A DNA stretch of 64,000 bases, taken from the NCBI GenBank assembly GCA_018001935.1, contig JAGNHB010000003.1, forward strand, positions 1 through 64,000, in the 5' to 3' direction. The notes beneath the pieces are model-generated. The model saw nothing but the letters and a program-made list of their open reading frames with translations. It searched no databases and was not told where the DNA came from. Shown here one piece after another: positions 48,424-56,483 of the stretch. Positions within the stretch are counted from its first letter, which is position 1; the number at the start of each line of letters is the position of its first letter. The position numbers were made by a program, and so were the translations under genes. Source of the stretch: Acidobacteriota bacterium. GTDB taxonomy: Bacteria; Acidobacteriota; JAAYUB01.

Positions 48424-50402
48424 GGCCGGCCTCCGCTGGTCGCCACCAGGGCGACAATGAGGAAGAGGATCCCGTAGAGGAGGTACCGCTGGGTGCTCCC
48501 GCTCTGGATCCAAGCGAAAGCGCCGGCCAGCCGGTCGATCCCCCGCAGGGCCGGGTTGACCGCCAGGTCCTCCACCGTGTCCGCCGGGTGTGTCTCGAAA
48601 CGGGCCGCCTTCGGGAACAGCCCCTCGGGCGCTTTCTCGTGGCGCCTCACCCGCACGAACGGCCGGGCGAGGTCCAGGAAGGCGCCCGCGAAAGAGGAGG
48701 CGGTGTACTGCATGCGGGGGTTCCCCGCCCGGTAGCCGCAGTCCCAGGTCCGGGCCTCGGCGTGGGGCCCGCGGGCCACGAGCAGCGCCCGCAGGAGCAG
48801 AACCGCCGCCGCCAGGCCGACGAAGGCCAGCATCACCGTCGACACCGTCGTCATCCCCTTCAGGCCGGGGAGTGGAGCGCCGGGGTCCAGCCGCGCCAGG
48901 AGGCGGACGGGCTGCTCCACCGCCCGCAGCGCGTACTGCGGGAAGAGCCCCACGCCCAGGCAGAGCGCCGCCAGCACCGCCATGGGGACGCGCATCAGGA
49001 GGGAGACCTCCCGGGCGTGATCGGCCTCGGGGGTCCGGGGCATCCCCTGGAACACCACGCCGTAGACCTTGGTGAAGCACAGGACCGCCATGACCCCCAC
49101 CATGGCCAGGCAGGCCGTGGAGAGGACCAGGGCGAAGGAGAGGGTGAACGGCCCGCGGGCGGCGCCGGAGAGGAGCCCCAGGTAGACCAGGAACTCGCTG
49201 ACGAAGCCGTTGAAGGGGGGCAGCCCGCAGATGGCGGCGCAACCGACGAGGAACAGGGCCCCGGTGACGCGCATCCGCTTGGCGAGGCCGCCGAGCTTTT
49301 CCAGGTCGCGGGTGTGCGTCGCCCGGTAGACGGCGCCGGCGCCGTAGAAGAGCAGGCCCTTGAACAGGGAGTGGTTGAGCACGTGGAGGAGTCCGCCGGC
49401 GAAGCCGAGGGCCGCCAGGGTCGGGCTGTCGAAGGCGAGGCCCAGCATCCCGGCGCCCAGCCCGAGGCCGATGATCCCGATGTTCTCCACGCTGTGGTAG
49501 GCCAGGAGCCGCTTCAGGTCGTGCTGGGCGATGGCGTGGGCCACCCCCGCCAGGGCGGAGACGGCGCCCACCGCCAGCACCACGTACCCCAGGGCGGCGG
49601 GCGGGCGGTCCATCCAGAGGACGACCCGCAGCAGGCCGAAGATGCCGGTCTTGATCATGATGCCCGACATCATCCCCGACACGTGGGACGGGGCCGCCGG
49701 GTGCGCCCGGGGCAGCCAGGTGTGCAGGGGGACGAAGCCCGCCTTGGTGCCGAAGCCCGCCAGGAAGAGGAAGAAGAACGTGACGGTGAAGGCGTCCCCG
49801 TGACCCATCGCCCGCCCGAAGTCGGCGAAGTCGGCGGAGCCGGCGCGCAGGGCCGTTCCCGCCAGGGCCGTCGCCAGGCACAGGGCCCCGGCCTGCATGG
49901 CCGCCAGGTAGTAGAGCCCCGCGGAGACGGTCTCGGGGCGCTCGTCCTCGTAGGTCACCAGGAAGAAGGAGGCCAGCGACATGATCTCCCAGACAGCGAA
50001 GAAGGCCACCGCGTGCTGGATGACCGTCAGCAGCGACATGGAGGCCAGGAGCAGCGAGAGAAAGAGCCCGTGGGCTTTCGGCCCCGGTTCGGCGCCGGGG
50101 CCGGGCCGGAGATAGCCGACGCCGTAGAGGGTCCCCCAGATTCCGCCCAGGGCGAAGACGGCCGTGAAGAAGGCCGCCAGGGGGTCCAGGTGCAACCGGA
50201 CGGCGCCCAGGGGGGGCGACAAGCGCAGGAGCACCCCCGGCACGTCGATTCCGGCCAGGACCCGGACCGCGGCGTACAGCTGCAGGGCGCCGCCCAGGGC
50301 CGCCCCCAAAGCCGTCACCGCCATCCGCCGCCGGGACGGCGCCAGCAGGGAAAGGGCGCCCCCCGCCACCACGATGGCCACGCCCGCGAGATAGATGTGC
50401 AT
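48420..50402 (-). CDS. hyfB: Hydrogenase-4 component B-like antiporter subunit
   Basis: 660-residue polytopic NuoL-like protein. It has WEIMSLASFFLVTYEDER, GFGTKAGFVPLHTWLPRAHPAAPSHVSGMMSGIMIK, LKRLLAYHSVENIGIIGLG and NHSLFKGLLFYGAGAVYRATHTRDLEKLGGL. The C-terminal tail contains RTWDCGYRAGNPRMQYTASSF, typical of HyfB/HycC rather than NuoL. It is the first gene of the operon, and its leader may run from a weak promoter near 50550. Confidence 0.9.
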   Translation of the reverse strand: MHIYLAGVAIVVAGGALSLLAPSRRRMAVTALGAALGGALQLYAAVRVLAGIDVPGVLLRLSPPLGAVRLHLDPLAAFFTAVFALGGIWGTLYGVGYLRPGPGAEPGPKAHGLFLSLLLASMSLLTVIQHAVAFFAVWEIMSLASFFLVTYEDERPETVSAGLYYLAAMQAGALCLATALAGTALRAGSADFADFGRAMGHGDAFTVTFFFLFLAGFGTKAGFVPLHTWLPRAHPAAPSHVSGMMSGIMIKTGIFGLLRVVLWMDRPPAALGYVVLAVGAVSALAGVAHAIAQHDLKRLLAYHSVENIGIIGLGLGAGMLGLAFDSPTLAALGFAGGLLHVLNHSLFKGLLFYGAGAVYRATHTRDLEKLGGLAKRMRVTGALFLVGCAAICGLPPFNGFVSEFLVYLGLLSGAARGPFTLSFALVLSTACLAMVGVMAVLCFTKVYGVVFQGMPRTPEADHAREVSLLMRVPMAVLAALCLGVGLFPQYALRAVEQPVRLLARLDPGAPLPGLKGMTTVSTVMLAFVGLAAAVLLLRALLVARGPHAEARTWDCGYRAGNPRMQYTASSFAGAFLDLARPFVRVRRHEKAPEGLFPKAARFETHPADTVEDLAVNPALRGIDRLAGAFAWIQSGSTQRYLLYGILFLIVALVATSGGRP

Positions 50403-50546
50403 GAGGTCCCTCCGGCGGGCCGGCGCGAGAAGCCGCGTCCTGCGGGACGGGAGCCTTCGGTGACCGTCGCCCGGCCGGTCGTCCCCGGCCCGCGGCGCCG
50501 GGCCCGGAAGGGTCGGTCCGGCAAGGCCCGCCACGAAAAAGGTGCA

Positions 50547-50576
50547 AGTATACACCCTGCCGCCCCGAAAAAGGAA
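50547..50576 (-). promoter_or_regulatory. Weak candidate promoter for the Hyf-like operon
   Basis: On the minus strand TATACT (50552-50547) is a good -10, with TTCCTT (50576-50571) 18 bp upstream as a poor -35. It would give a leader of about 140 nt before hyfB. Confidence 0.3.
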
Positions 50577-50594
50577 CCTGTTTTCCTCGCGGGA

Positions 50595-50623
50595 TTGATC
50601 CTTCCCAGGGTCTCCGGTATAAT
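50595..50623 (+). promoter_or_regulatory. Sigma-70 promoter of the nucleotidyltransferase-like gene
   Basis: TTGATC (50595-50600), a 17-bp spacer and TATAAT (50618-50623). The start codon follows about 20 nt after the predicted transcript start, with GCGAGGAGAGGAC as ribosome binding site. Confidence 0.75.
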
Positions 50624-50649
50624 GACGTCGTTTTTCGCGAGGAGAGGAC

Positions 50650-51459
50650 ATGGCTCCGAGCAACATCTACCTTGACCTGACCCGGGAGTTCAACAGCGGG
50701 CGGACCCGGGCCGTCGTTTGTTCGGGCCAGGCCGTCGTGCTGCACCGGCTCGCCATCATGAGCAAGGACGGAGATTGGGTCCTGCGGGATGACGAGGAGG
50801 CCCTGTCCCACGTCCTTCGCGTCTTGGCCGCACGGGGAGCGGGATATCGATTCGGCGCCCCCCTGGATCTGCGCTGGCTTCGGGAGGGTTGGAGCGCCCA
50901 TCTCGAATTCCGGCACGGGCCCCTGCGGGTGCGGACGGACTTTTTCACTCGACCGCCGCGGCTGTCGCCCGAAGAGCTGGACAGGCTGTGGCACGACAGT
51001 GAGGGCTGTGAAATTCCTTACGTAAACCTCCGACATCTGGCCTTGCTCAAACGAACCAACCGGGAGAAGGATTACGCCGTGATCGGCGGGATCGCCCGGC
51101 GAATGACCGATCCGTCGGAGCGGATCCTCTTTTCTCGCAGCGCGAGAGATCTTCTGGGTTGTTTGCGGGAAACCCCGGATCTTTACCGGGAGATCGCCGC
51201 CCTCCGACCGGCCCTTTCAGCGGCCTCCGTCGGGCTGGAAGCCCTGGAAACCGCCCTGGACCGGGAACGCCGGGACCTCATGCACGAAAACGAGCGCCGC
51301 CTGATGCGATACGAGCGCGCCTCCAGAGCGTGGCGGGAGGCCTGGCCCGATGTGAGCCGGCTTATGGAAGGCATCGGCCTTCTTGCGGCGCATGACCTCT
51401 TGCAGGACCGGGCCGCGGGAGTCCTTCCGTTCACACCGGGGGAAAGGGATGAAAATTGA
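50650..51459 (+). CDS. Nucleotidyltransferase-like protein of unknown function
   Basis: 269-residue soluble protein. The N-terminal half (VCSGQAVVLHRLAIMSKDGDWVLRDDEEALSHVLRVL, then YRFGAPLDLRWL and LRVRTDFFTRPPRL) has the layout of an atypical nucleotidyltransferase fold, but the catalytic GS...DxD motif is not clear. The C-terminal half is helical and charged, possibly coiled coil (ALETALDRERRDLMHENERRLMRYERA). It has its own strong promoter and overlaps the next small gene by 11 nt, like a two-gene toxin-antitoxin module. That function is only an inference. Confidence 0.55.
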   Translation: MAPSNIYLDLTREFNSGRTRAVVCSGQAVVLHRLAIMSKDGDWVLRDDEEALSHVLRVLAARGAGYRFGAPLDLRWLREGWSAHLEFRHGPLRVRTDFFTRPPRLSPEELDRLWHDSEGCEIPYVNLRHLALLKRTNREKDYAVIGGIARRMTDPSERILFSRSARDLLGCLRETPDLYREIAALRPALSAASVGLEALETALDRERRDLMHENERRLMRYERASRAWREAWPDVSRLMEGIGLLAAHDLLQDRAAGVLPFTPGERDEN

Positions 51460-51616
51460 AGACCAGTTTCTCAGCGAAGAGGACCTCGACCTGGTCAATC
51501 TTCCGGAAGACGAACTGATCGCCTGGTGGAACCTCTGGCTCGAACAGGCGCAGGTCACCAACGATCTGGATGAGAACGAGTATGCTCACGGGGTGTTCGC
51601 CCGGGGCGACGGTTGA
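51449..51616 (+). CDS. Small acidic protein (55 aa) coupled to the nucleotidyltransferase-like gene
   Basis: Starts MKIEDQFLSEEDLDLVNLPEDELIAWWNLW and is strongly acidic throughout. The ATG lies inside the end of the upstream gene with GGGGGAAAGGG as Shine-Dalgarno. No family recognised. Size, acidity and coupling would fit an antitoxin or accessory subunit. Confidence 0.6.
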   Translation: MKIEDQFLSEEDLDLVNLPEDELIAWWNLWLEQAQVTNDLDENEYAHGVFARGDG

Positions 51617-51716
51617 GGTTTTTCATTTCAACAAGACCAATGGGCGCAAGGTGTTCTCTGAAATTCAGGCCCCACTCACGGGGAGGAGGGGGTGTTGGCC
51701 GCACATCCGGTGATCG

Positions 51717-52658
51717 TCACCAGGTCTTGCGGGTGGTGTGGCGCACACACAGTTTTTCGGCAAGCTTGACGTTCGGCTTTCCCGGGGGGTCGGTGATCCA
51801 GAGACGGCCTTCCTGATACGATTCAGGGACCGTGGGGACACGAACCACCTCCTCCGGATCCAGCATGCACACCGGCGTACCCAGCAGGTTCCGGGTACCC
51901 TTGCCGCACTGGACCCGCCGCCAGAGTTCCCCGGTCATGCAGACGTACAGCTCGTTGTTGAGCGTTTTCGCCACGAACGCGGGTGGACAGGGCGCCGGAA
52001 GATCGTTCCGAGCCAGGCAACGCACCAGGATGCCGCCCAGGGTGTGCAGGGCCTGGGTGAACCCGCAACGCCGGCAGCGGAAACCGTCGGTCAGCGGAAT
52101 CCGGTTTGAATAAACGAAGTCCGCTGCCGGCGAACCGACCAGTTCCGAGAACCGCGTACGGAGTTTCTGACGCCCCACGTAATCCACCGCTCGAAACCGG
52201 AGGCCCTCCCGGGCTTCCTCGGGCAGAAGACTCACGAAAGCGTCCGAAAAGATGTCCCCTGTCTGTTTCCAATCGAGGGCGCCGTCACTGCCGGCCGGCA
52301 GCCAATTGTAGCGGGGCGGGGTCGAAGGGTCCCCCCGGCGGCGGTTGCCGCAGGCCGTGCACAACCCGCCGTCTGGACCGGACTTCTCGGGCGGGAGGCT
52401 GTGTACACCGTCATTCGGCCGGATCAGGTAGATTGCCGGCTTCGTGTAACGCGCGGGGAGTGTATCGTCCGGCAGGGGGCGGTCATAGTCGATCACCGCT
52501 TCTCCGTCGCCGAAGCGTTCGCAGAGCAGTTCGACCATCCGTCCCTCCGCCTCGGAGAGGCTATTCCCGCGGGCGGTGACCGTGTCGTCCCGGAGGAGGG
52601 TGATCTCGAACCCCGCCCGGCCTTTTTTCCAGCTGCAAAGGTAAACGTTTCCTTCCAT
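51717..52658 (-). CDS. Double-CXXCG-motif zinc-ribbon-like protein
   Basis: 313-residue protein with two CxxCG pairs (CTACG at 100-104 and CRRCG at 195-199), resembling the double-CXXCG family known from myxobacteria, some members of which act as immunity proteins in contact-dependent toxin exchange. The N-terminal region (GNVYLCSWKKGRAGFEITLL) and C-terminal region (GTPVCMLDPEEVVRVP, then LWITDPPGKPNVKLAEKLCV) are not recognised. ATG 52658 has GGGGGA 6 nt upstream; ATG 52664 lies too close to that site. It has its own promoter and stands alone. Family assignment is tentative. Confidence 0.5.
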   Translation of the reverse strand: MEGNVYLCSWKKGRAGFEITLLRDDTVTARGNSLSEAEGRMVELLCERFGDGEAVIDYDRPLPDDTLPARYTKPAIYLIRPNDGVHSLPPEKSGPDGGLCTACGNRRRGDPSTPPRYNWLPAGSDGALDWKQTGDIFSDAFVSLLPEEAREGLRFRAVDYVGRQKLRTRFSELVGSPAADFVYSNRIPLTDGFRCRRCGFTQALHTLGGILVRCLARNDLPAPCPPAFVAKTLNNELYVCMTGELWRRVQCGKGTRNLLGTPVCMLDPEEVVRVPTVPESYQEGRLWITDPPGKPNVKLAEKLCVRHTTRKTW

Positions 52659-52755
52659 GAACATTCCCCCGTCGAAACCGATTTTCCGCCCCACCCGGGA
52701 CCACGGTGGCGGGCAAGGCCTGAGAATGGCTGGGAAAGTCCCGGGACACGGGCTG

Positions 52756-52784
52756 AACATAGCAGTCGAAGCCCCGGACGTCAA
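52756..52784 (-). promoter_or_regulatory. Promoter of the double-CXXCG gene
   Basis: On the minus strand TTGACG (52784-52779), a 17-bp spacer and TATGTT (52761-52756), about 98 bp before the start codon. Confidence 0.6.
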
Positions 52785-52866
52785 TACCGGAGAGTCGTTG
52801 CCGGCTGAGGACGAAAGCAGGACACCCCCTCGCGCAGCCAAGGGATGCCAGGTGCGCTTCACCTGG

Positions 52867-52945
52867 GGAGTGCGGCGCGCAGGCTTCCGGAGCGCCGCTT
52901 TGAACCTGGCCGAGGGAGAGGCGCGCAGGCTTCCGGAGCGCCGTC
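52867..52945 (+). repeat. REP-like unit (CGGCGC type) and a partial second copy
   Basis: The full unit 52867-52901 matches 27371-27405 in flanks and stem (GGAGTGCGGCGCGCAGGC, then GAGCGCCGCTTT). A partial copy starting GCGCGCAGGC at 52921 lacks the GGAGTG flank. Confidence 0.8.
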
Positions 52946-53173
52946 GCAAGGGGCCTGCCGGTCTTCCACGGGGACGTTCCCCGACTGGCGCGCGCCGTCT
53001 ACCCCGAGTCGTTCAAGCCGGTTTTCGGACCGAAAACGCGCGGATCCCGGAGGCGTCCGCTGCGGATGGGGAACCGCCGCGGACGTTCCGGGAAAAGGAC
53101 GACAGGCGGCAAGCTCTGTTCAAACCCGCCTTCGGGGCCGTGAGGACGGCATTACCGCGGGTTCCTAGACCCC

Positions 53174-53342
53174 GGCGACGCCCGGCAGGCGATGGGTGCT
53201 TCAGGTGAGCGGAGAATATCGGCGACGACCGGCAGGCGAGGGATACTCTGAGTAAACGGGAAAAAACAGCGCCGCCCGGGAGGCGGCGCGTACTTCTGGC
53301 TGCGGCTGGAAACGGCGCCGCCCGGCAGGCGGCGCGTACTTT
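53174..53342. repeat. Four hairpin-forming repeats next to the nuoI end
   Basis: Units at 53174-53201, 53221-53246, 53269-53294 and 53314-53342 share GCGNCGNCCGGSAGGCG, spaced 45-48 bp apart. The two nearest nuoI form perfect GCCGCC/GGCGGC stems followed by CGTACTT. They may also stop transcription of the 53-63 kb operon. Confidence 0.75.
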
Positions 53343-53346
53343 CCGG

Positions 53347-53745
53347 TTATTCCTGGACGATCTTGAGGGCCTCGCGGGTGAAGTTGGCCGTGGCGAACTC
53401 CTTGTCCATGGTGATGGCTTCCTTGGGGCAGACCTCGGCGCACCGGGCGCAGTGGGTGCAGCGGTCGAGGTAGAGGATCATCCGGAACTTCTTGACGGGT
53501 TTGGGGGGCGGCGCGTCCGGCGACTCCGGCGGCGGCGTCTCGGTCTTCACCAGTTCGATCTCGATGGCCTCGGAAGTGCAGTCCCGCACGCAGGCCTTGC
53601 AGCCGATGCACTTGGGCGCCTCGAACCGCGGGGTGCCCCGGAAACCATCCGGGATTTCGGGCTGCTCGAAGGGATACATCCGGGTCACCGGGTGGGTGTG
53701 AAGGTTCTTCATGAGCTCGGGGACCATGGAGCCAACTTTGGTCAT
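53347..53745 (-). CDS. nuoI: NuoI-like ferredoxin subunit (two [4Fe-4S])
   Basis: 132-residue iron-sulfur subunit with two cluster motifs, CIGCKACVRDCTSEAIEIE and CTHCARCAEVCPKEAITMD, separated by a Pro-rich loop (PPPESPDAPPPKP). The first motif ends in CT instead of CP. It should bridge an electron donor and the NuoB-like subunit. It is the last gene of the operon, 1 nt after the NuoH-like gene, and ends at a cluster of hairpin repeats. Confidence 0.88.
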   Translation of the reverse strand: MTKVGSMVPELMKNLHTHPVTRMYPFEQPEIPDGFRGTPRFEAPKCIGCKACVRDCTSEAIEIELVKTETPPPESPDAPPPKPVKKFRMILYLDRCTHCARCAEVCPKEAITMDKEFATANFTREALKIVQE

Positions 53746-53746
53746 G

Positions 53747-54715
53747 TCACACCACTCCTTTCGCCTTCAGGAAGAGGGCGATGAGAAACTGCACCAGGCT
53801 CAGGGGCGCCAGGTACTTCCAGCTGAACGAAACGATCTGGTCGATGCGGATGCGTCCGCAGGCAGCGCGGATGACGGCGAGAAGGGCGACCACCACGACG
53901 GTCTTGAGGACCAGCTGGACGGTGCCCCAGATCAGCCCGCCGCCGAAGCCCCCCATGAAGAGGGTCGCGATGAGGGCCGCCCCCACCAGCATCAGGATAT
54001 CCTTCTGCAGACGGAAGATGGCCAGCTTCTTCCCGGTGTACTCCGTCAGGGGGCCGCCTACCACCTCGGTTTCCGCCTCGGGGATGTCGAAGGGGACCCG
54101 CTCCAGCTTGGCCTGCAGCGCCAGGACGGCCACGATGAAGGCGAGGACCTGGACCGCGAGGATCCAGGGCGCCCCGGACGTCCAGGGGAAGCGGGCGATG
54201 GTGGCGATCTTCCAGCTCCCGGCCAGCACCGCCGGGGTCAGGAGGGCCAGGAAGAAGGGCACCTCGTAGGCGAAGAGCTGGGTCAGGACGCGGGAGGCCC
54301 CGATGAGGCTGAAGGGGCTCACCGAGAACCACCCCGCGAGGAAGAGGACGAAGGAGGGGATGGCGAGCAGGTAAGCCACGACGATCAGGTCGCCCTCGAA
54401 GGAGTTGTAGGCCGTCAGGTGCCACACGGGCAGGTAGAGCCCCGCGGCGCAGACCGAGGCCAGGGAGACCGCCGGCATCAGGTTGAACATGAACCGGTCG
54501 GCGGACTTCGGCGTGATGTCCTCCTTGGCGAAGAGCTTGACGATGTCCGCCACGGGCTGGAGCACCCCCGCCCACCCCGTGTAGAGGGGGCCGCGGCGGT
54601 TCTGCATCCGGGCGTAGAGCTTCCGGTCCAGCCACTCCAGGTAGGTGGAGAAGACGGACTGGAACAAGAAGCCCGGAAAGACCAGAAGGTACAGGCAAAC
54701 CTTGACTGCTTCCAT
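53747..54715 (-). CDS. nuoH: NuoH-like membrane subunit
   Basis: 322-residue polytopic protein with eight or so helices. It carries ERKLYARMQNRRGP-like LDRKLYARMQNRRGPLYTGW, AKEDITPKSADRFMF and VPFDIPEAETEVVGGPLTEYTG, the acidic loop near the quinone/redox interface in complex I and the equivalent in Mbh/Ech. GAGG lies 6 nt before the ATG. Confidence 0.93.
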   Translation of the reverse strand: MEAVKVCLYLLVFPGFLFQSVFSTYLEWLDRKLYARMQNRRGPLYTGWAGVLQPVADIVKLFAKEDITPKSADRFMFNLMPAVSLASVCAAGLYLPVWHLTAYNSFEGDLIVVAYLLAIPSFVLFLAGWFSVSPFSLIGASRVLTQLFAYEVPFFLALLTPAVLAGSWKIATIARFPWTSGAPWILAVQVLAFIVAVLALQAKLERVPFDIPEAETEVVGGPLTEYTGKKLAIFRLQKDILMLVGAALIATLFMGGFGGGLIWGTVQLVLKTVVVVALLAVIRAACGRIRIDQIVSFSWKYLAPLSLVQFLIALFLKAKGVV

Positions 54716-54729
54716 CGCTTACCTCGTGA

Positions 54730-55929
54730 TTACAGGCTGATGCCCTTGTTTTTCCGATACCATTCGACGCCGTGGCGGCGCAGTTCCTCCCAGGTGGTGA
54801 GCCGCGGCCCGCGCTTGAGGTCGTTGAGCAGGACCGTGGTCCGGTCCGTGCAGGAGAAGCACGGGTCGATGGAGGCCACGGCGATGGGGATGTCCGCCAC
54901 GAAGGACCCGATGACGGACTCCACGGCGGCCTCCAGGTTCCCCATGGTGGGGGCGCGCACCTTCACCCGCTCCGGTTTGTCGGTGCCGTTGGCACGGACG
55001 TAGTGGACGTCCTCGCCCCGAGGGGCTTCGTACAGGCTCACCGCCGCGCCTTCCGGCACGCGCCGCGGGACCTTCTTGACGGCGATGTCGCCCTCGGGAA
55101 GGTTCTTGAGCAGCTGCTCGATGATCTTGATGGACTCCACCATCTCGAACACCCGCACCAGCACCCGGCCGAAGATGTCGCAGTGGTCGTCGGTGATGAG
55201 TTTGAAATCCATGTCGGCATAAGCGGCGTAGGGGTCGTCCTTGCGGACGTCGCGGGCCACGTTGCTGGCCCGGGCGAAGGGCCCTACGGCGCACATCTGG
55301 CGGGCGCGCTCGGTGGTGAGCACCCCGACGCCCTTGATGCGGGCGATGAAGGTGGGCTCGTTGGTCCCGATGTTGGCGTAGTAGTCCAGGCGCTTCTTGA
55401 GGATTTCCACCATGTCGAGGATTTTTTTGCGTTGCTCCCCGGTGATGTCCCGGCGGACCCCGCCGATGGTGTTGGCGGCGTAGTTCACCCGGTTGCCGGT
55501 CATTTCCTCCAGGATGGCCATGACGACCTCGCGGTCGCGCCAGACCAGCATGAAGAGGGTGTCGAAGCCCACCTCGTGGGCCGCCACGCCGAGCCAGAGC
55601 AGGTGGCTGTGCAGGCGCTCCAGTTCGCACACCAGCATGCGGAGGTAAAGGCCCCGCTTCGGGACCTCGACCTTGAGGATCTCCTCCACCGCCTGGACGA
55701 AGCAGGTGGTGTGGGAGTGCGAGCAGATGCCGCAGATCCGCTCCAAAAGGTACAAGCACTGGTAATAGTTCCGCTCCTCGCAGGCCTTCTCCATCCCCCG
55801 GTGATTGTACCCCAGCCGGATGCGGGCCCCCACGATCTCCTCGCCGCGGATGTCGAAATCGAACTTGGCCGGTTCCTTGAGGAACGGGTGCTGCGGTCCC
55901 ACGGGGATTCGCATGGTTTCAGGTTCCAT
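54730..55929 (-). CDS. Group 4 [NiFe]-hydrogenase-type large subunit (NuoD-like with intact Ni ligands)
   Basis: 399-residue catalytic subunit. Both nickel-binding pairs are present: RICGICSHSHT (Cys66, Cys69) and DPCFSCTDR (Cys357, Cys360). GYNHRGMEK, LERLHSHLLWLG and RVNYAANTIGGVRRDI are shared with NuoD and group 4 hydrogenases. A 36-residue tail follows DPCFSCTDR and could be a maturation-protease substrate. This argues for a real H2-evolving or H2-oxidising site, in contrast to the 43.8-45.3 kb homologue. AGGAGG is 6 nt before the ATG. The complex otherwise has a complex-I subunit set including NuoA. Confidence 0.88.
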   Translation of the reverse strand: MEPETMRIPVGPQHPFLKEPAKFDFDIRGEEIVGARIRLGYNHRGMEKACEERNYYQCLYLLERICGICSHSHTTCFVQAVEEILKVEVPKRGLYLRMLVCELERLHSHLLWLGVAAHEVGFDTLFMLVWRDREVVMAILEEMTGNRVNYAANTIGGVRRDITGEQRKKILDMVEILKKRLDYYANIGTNEPTFIARIKGVGVLTTERARQMCAVGPFARASNVARDVRKDDPYAAYADMDFKLITDDHCDIFGRVLVRVFEMVESIKIIEQLLKNLPEGDIAVKKVPRRVPEGAAVSLYEAPRGEDVHYVRANGTDKPERVKVRAPTMGNLEAAVESVIGSFVADIPIAVASIDPCFSCTDRTTVLLNDLKRGPRLTTWEELRRHGVEWYRKNKGISL

Positions 55930-55972
55930 CGGTGCCTCCTTGCCTTCCTGAAATTAGACGGACGTCTCCCGT

Positions 55973-56467
55973 CTAGGGGTTAGAGGCGCTTTCCCCCTCG
56001 GCCGATTCATCGGGTTCGGGGGCGGCGCCGGGCCGGGGTATCTTCACGTCCTTCCGGAGCGGGTAGACCCCCTCGGGCCAGTCGTCGGGGAGGGCCTGCC
56101 GGCGGAGGTCGGGGTGCCCCACCGGGACGATGCCCAGGATGTCGTGGGTCTCCCGCTCGTACACCATGGCGCCCGGCAGGATCATGGCCAGGGAGGGGAC
56201 CGACGGTTTCTCCCGGTCCGTGATCTTCACCCGCAGGGTCACGGTGACGTCACCGACCATGATGTAGTTCATCAGGAAGTGATCGCGCATGTCCTCGCCT
56301 GCGATGGTGCCCAGGTGCTTGATATCCAGTTTTTCGGAAAGGGCCAGGACGGCGCCCGGGAGTTCGTCCGGCGTAATGGTGACCCAGTACCGGCGGGGAC
56401 CGGTGGCATCCACCACGTGATCGGGAAACAGTTCCTTGAGGCTGGATTCGTAGTTGATTTCCGCCAT
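55973..56467 (-). CDS. nuoC: NuoC-like subunit
   Basis: 164-residue protein of the 30-kDa-subunit family, with WVTITPDELPGAVLALSEKL and the family motif VYERETHDILGIVPVGHPDLRRQALPDDWPEGVYPLRKD. A Glu/Ser-rich tail is poorly conserved. It is structural in the peripheral arm, next to the NuoB- and NuoD-like subunits. Confidence 0.9.
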   Translation of the reverse strand: MAEINYESSLKELFPDHVVDATGPRRYWVTITPDELPGAVLALSEKLDIKHLGTIAGEDMRDHFLMNYIMVGDVTVTLRVKITDREKPSVPSLAMILPGAMVYERETHDILGIVPVGHPDLRRQALPDDWPEGVYPLRKDVKIPRPGAAPEPDESAEGESASNP

Positions 56468-56483
56468 GATTCACACCTCCGGA

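Larger units (their letters stand above)
52659..53346. other. Repeat-rich intergenic region between the CXXCG gene and the complex-I-like operon
   Basis: 688 bp without a convincing gene. It contains the CXXCG-gene promoter (52756-52784), one full and one partial REP-like unit (52867-52945), a GATGCCAGGTGC motif at 52844, and four GCC-GGCAGGCG hairpins (53174-53342) running to the nuoI stop. Confidence 0.7.

Noticed and set aside
48424-51036. Upstream extension of the HyfC frame, open for about 870 further codons across HyfB and the nucleotidyltransferase-like gene
   Set aside because: The extension overlaps hyfB in another frame and gives Arg/Pro/Gly-rich shadow sequence. The HyfC homology begins at ATG 48423.
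53174-53342. CRISPR array
   Set aside because: Four units share only an imperfect short hairpin core of about 17-25 bp, spacers are very short, and no cas gene is present.
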